A DNA stretch of 64,000 bases from Gammaproteobacteria bacterium (GTDB lineage: Bacteria; Pseudomonadota; Gammaproteobacteria; Pseudomonadales; Pseudohongiellaceae): contig JAJFKE010000002.1 in NCBI GenBank assembly GCA_021773355.1, forward strand, positions 124,001 through 188,000. Direction: 5' to 3'. Shown here piece by piece: positions 62,888-64,000 of the stretch; positions within the stretch are counted from its first letter, which is position 1, and each line of letters opens with the position of its first letter. The notes under the pieces are model-generated. The model did not search any database, had not been told where the DNA came from, and saw only the letters and a list, made by a program, of their open reading frames with translations. Position numbers and translations under genes: made by a program.

Positions 62888-64000
62888 ATGAAACATTATA
62901 TAGAACAGCTACGCAGAGAACACCTTCGACCGACAGTCCTGCTTAAATCATTTCTCGGAATGTTGATGCTAATATTCAGTCTGCCCGCCGCCGCTGGCGG
63001 ATTCGATGCATCCATTAATGCCGCAATGAAACCCATCACCGAAGCCGTTGCTGGGTTTATTTTCTTTGAGGTCAGTATTTTTGGAAACCAGCTACCCTTA
63101 ATTATTCTTTGGCTAATTGGCGCGGCTGTATTTTTCACTTTCTATTTCAATTTTCTAAACCTGCGCGGTTTTAGGCATGCCTTTCATTTGTTACGTGGTG
63201 ATTACAGTAACCCAAATCACAGTGGAGAGCTTAGTCACTTCCAGGCCTTAGCGACCGCCGTCTCCGGGACGGTGGGTATAGGCAATATGGCGGGCGTCGC
63301 AATTGTAATCTCTATAGGTGGCCCCGGCGCTACTTTTTGGTTAATCGTGGCCGGACTGTTGGGTATGTCTACAAAATTCGCCGAATGTGTAGCTGGTGTG
63401 AAATATCGCAAGGTGAACCCTGATGGCAGCATCTCTGGTGGTCCCATGTACTATTTGGAACTGGGACTGAAACAGCGAAACCTCGCCTGGTTGGGAAAAC
63501 CAATGGCTTATTTTTATGCGTTGTCTATTGTGATTGGCTGTCTTGGTATTGGAAACATGTTTCAGTCCAATCAGGCCTACCAGCAATTCGTATTTGCCAC
63601 TGGCGGCAGTAGCAGCTTCTTCATCGATAAGGGTTGGTTGTTCGGTATAGTGCTGGCAGTGATTGTCGCTGTAGTAATCATCGGTGGTATTAAGAGCATT
63701 GCCCGGGTGACGAGCAAATTGGTGCCGTTCATGGCTATTGCTTATTTTTTCGGTGCGCTGTTGGTGATCCTGCTCAATGCCGATCGCCTACCATGGGCAT
63801 TGACAGCTATTGTGACTGAAGCGTTTAGCCCAAATGCGGCCACAGGCGGTATGCTTGGCGTTATGATTCTGGGTTTTCAGCGAGCTGCATTCTCCAATGA
63901 AGCAGGCCTGGGATCTGCCGCCATCGCCCATTCTGCAGTGCGCACCGGCGAACCGGTAACCGAAGGCTATGTGGCGTTGATGGAACCGTTTATCGACACC
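62888..64000 (+). CDS. Alanine/glycine:cation symporter (AGCS family), 3'-truncated by window edge
   Basis: 371 visible residues. The frame is open from ATG 62888 to the window end. Several membrane helices are present, and the family motif ALATAVSGTVGIGNMAGVA holds the conserved Gly-rich signature. GGPGATFWLIVAGLLGMSTK and GPMYYLELGL also match. It imports alanine or glycine with Na+. It is divergent from the aldehyde dehydrogenase/GATase operon, with about 40 bases between them, so shared control is likely. Confidence 0.93.
   Translation, partial: MKHYIEQLRREHLRPTVLLKSFLGMLMLIFSLPAAAGGFDASINAAMKPITEAVAGFIFFEVSIFGNQLPLIILWLIGAAVFFTFYFNFLNLRGFRHAFHLLRGDYSNPNHSGELSHFQALATAVSGTVGIGNMAGVAIVISIGGPGATFWLIVAGLLGMSTKFAECVAGVKYRKVNPDGSISGGPMYYLELGLKQRNLAWLGKPMAYFYALSIVIGCLGIGNMFQSNQAYQQFVFATGGSSSFFIDKGWLFGIVLAVIVAVVIIGGIKSIARVTSKLVPFMAIAYFFGALLVILLNADRLPWALTAIVTEAFSPNAATGGMLGVMILGFQRAAFSNEAGLGSAAIAHSAVRTGEPVTEGYVALMEPFIDT

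Overview
The window looks like a chromosomal segment from a marine-type gammaproteobacterium. The evidence is a clear NhaA/NhaR pair, a TonB-dependent receptor with a Proteobacterial TonB box, periplasmic PQQ dehydrogenases, many signal peptides and lipoboxes, and c-di-GMP enzymes. I cannot name a genus. No rRNA, tRNA, CRISPR array or prophage was seen.

Region 1 (1-17.7 kb) is a dense sensory block. It holds six histidine kinases, most of them hybrid kinases with PAS repeats and receiver domains, a REC-EAL protein, a receiver-only protein and a free-standing BLUF blue-light domain. One kinase carries a FixL-like PAS with the residues that hold heme in FixL. No DNA-binding response regulator is present, so the likely outputs are phosphorelay and c-di-GMP.

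Region 2 (17.9-25.8 kb) is the most unusual part. A tight five-gene minus-strand operon encodes an ECF-type sigma factor with a C-terminal membrane segment, a membrane protein like an anti-sigma factor, an animal-type heme peroxidase, an unknown 152-residue protein and a secreted TPR-CHAT (caspase/separase-like) protease. A cytosolic subtilisin-like protease is divergent from it. The island is bracketed by two paralogous kinase plus receiver cassettes (15.9-17.7 and 25.9-27.2 kb); the second kinase has a shortened membrane domain. I infer a regulated protease/peroxidase stress or conflict system.

Region 3 (27.2-35 kb) holds a small XRE regulator, a TonB-dependent receptor, a secreted protein behind a palindromic operator, a complete IS3-family element (24-bp end repeats, 3-bp target duplication, A6G frameshift site), an NHL propeller lipoprotein and a small lipoprotein.

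Region 4 (35.6-45.4 kb) holds nhaA, a possible HPF-like protein, nhaR, a tandem universal stress protein and an alpha-carbonic anhydrase, which fits Na+/pH homeostasis. A deletion scar follows, joining remnants of an epoxide-hydrolase-like gene and an HxlR regulator. Then come a second NHL protein, a membrane protein, a Lys/Ser/Gly-rich secreted protein and an HD-GYP phosphodiesterase.

Region 5 (45.7-64 kb) holds a TPR/2OG-oxygenase pair, a YcgR-like PilZ protein, an S1 protease translationally coupled to a dead S1 homologue, a YdcH-like protein, two YceI proteins, two PQQ-type dehydrogenases and a third member of a small C-x14-C secreted family. It ends with a TauD-like dioxygenase, a glutamine amidotransferase, an aldehyde dehydrogenase and an AGCS amino-acid symporter cut by the window edge.
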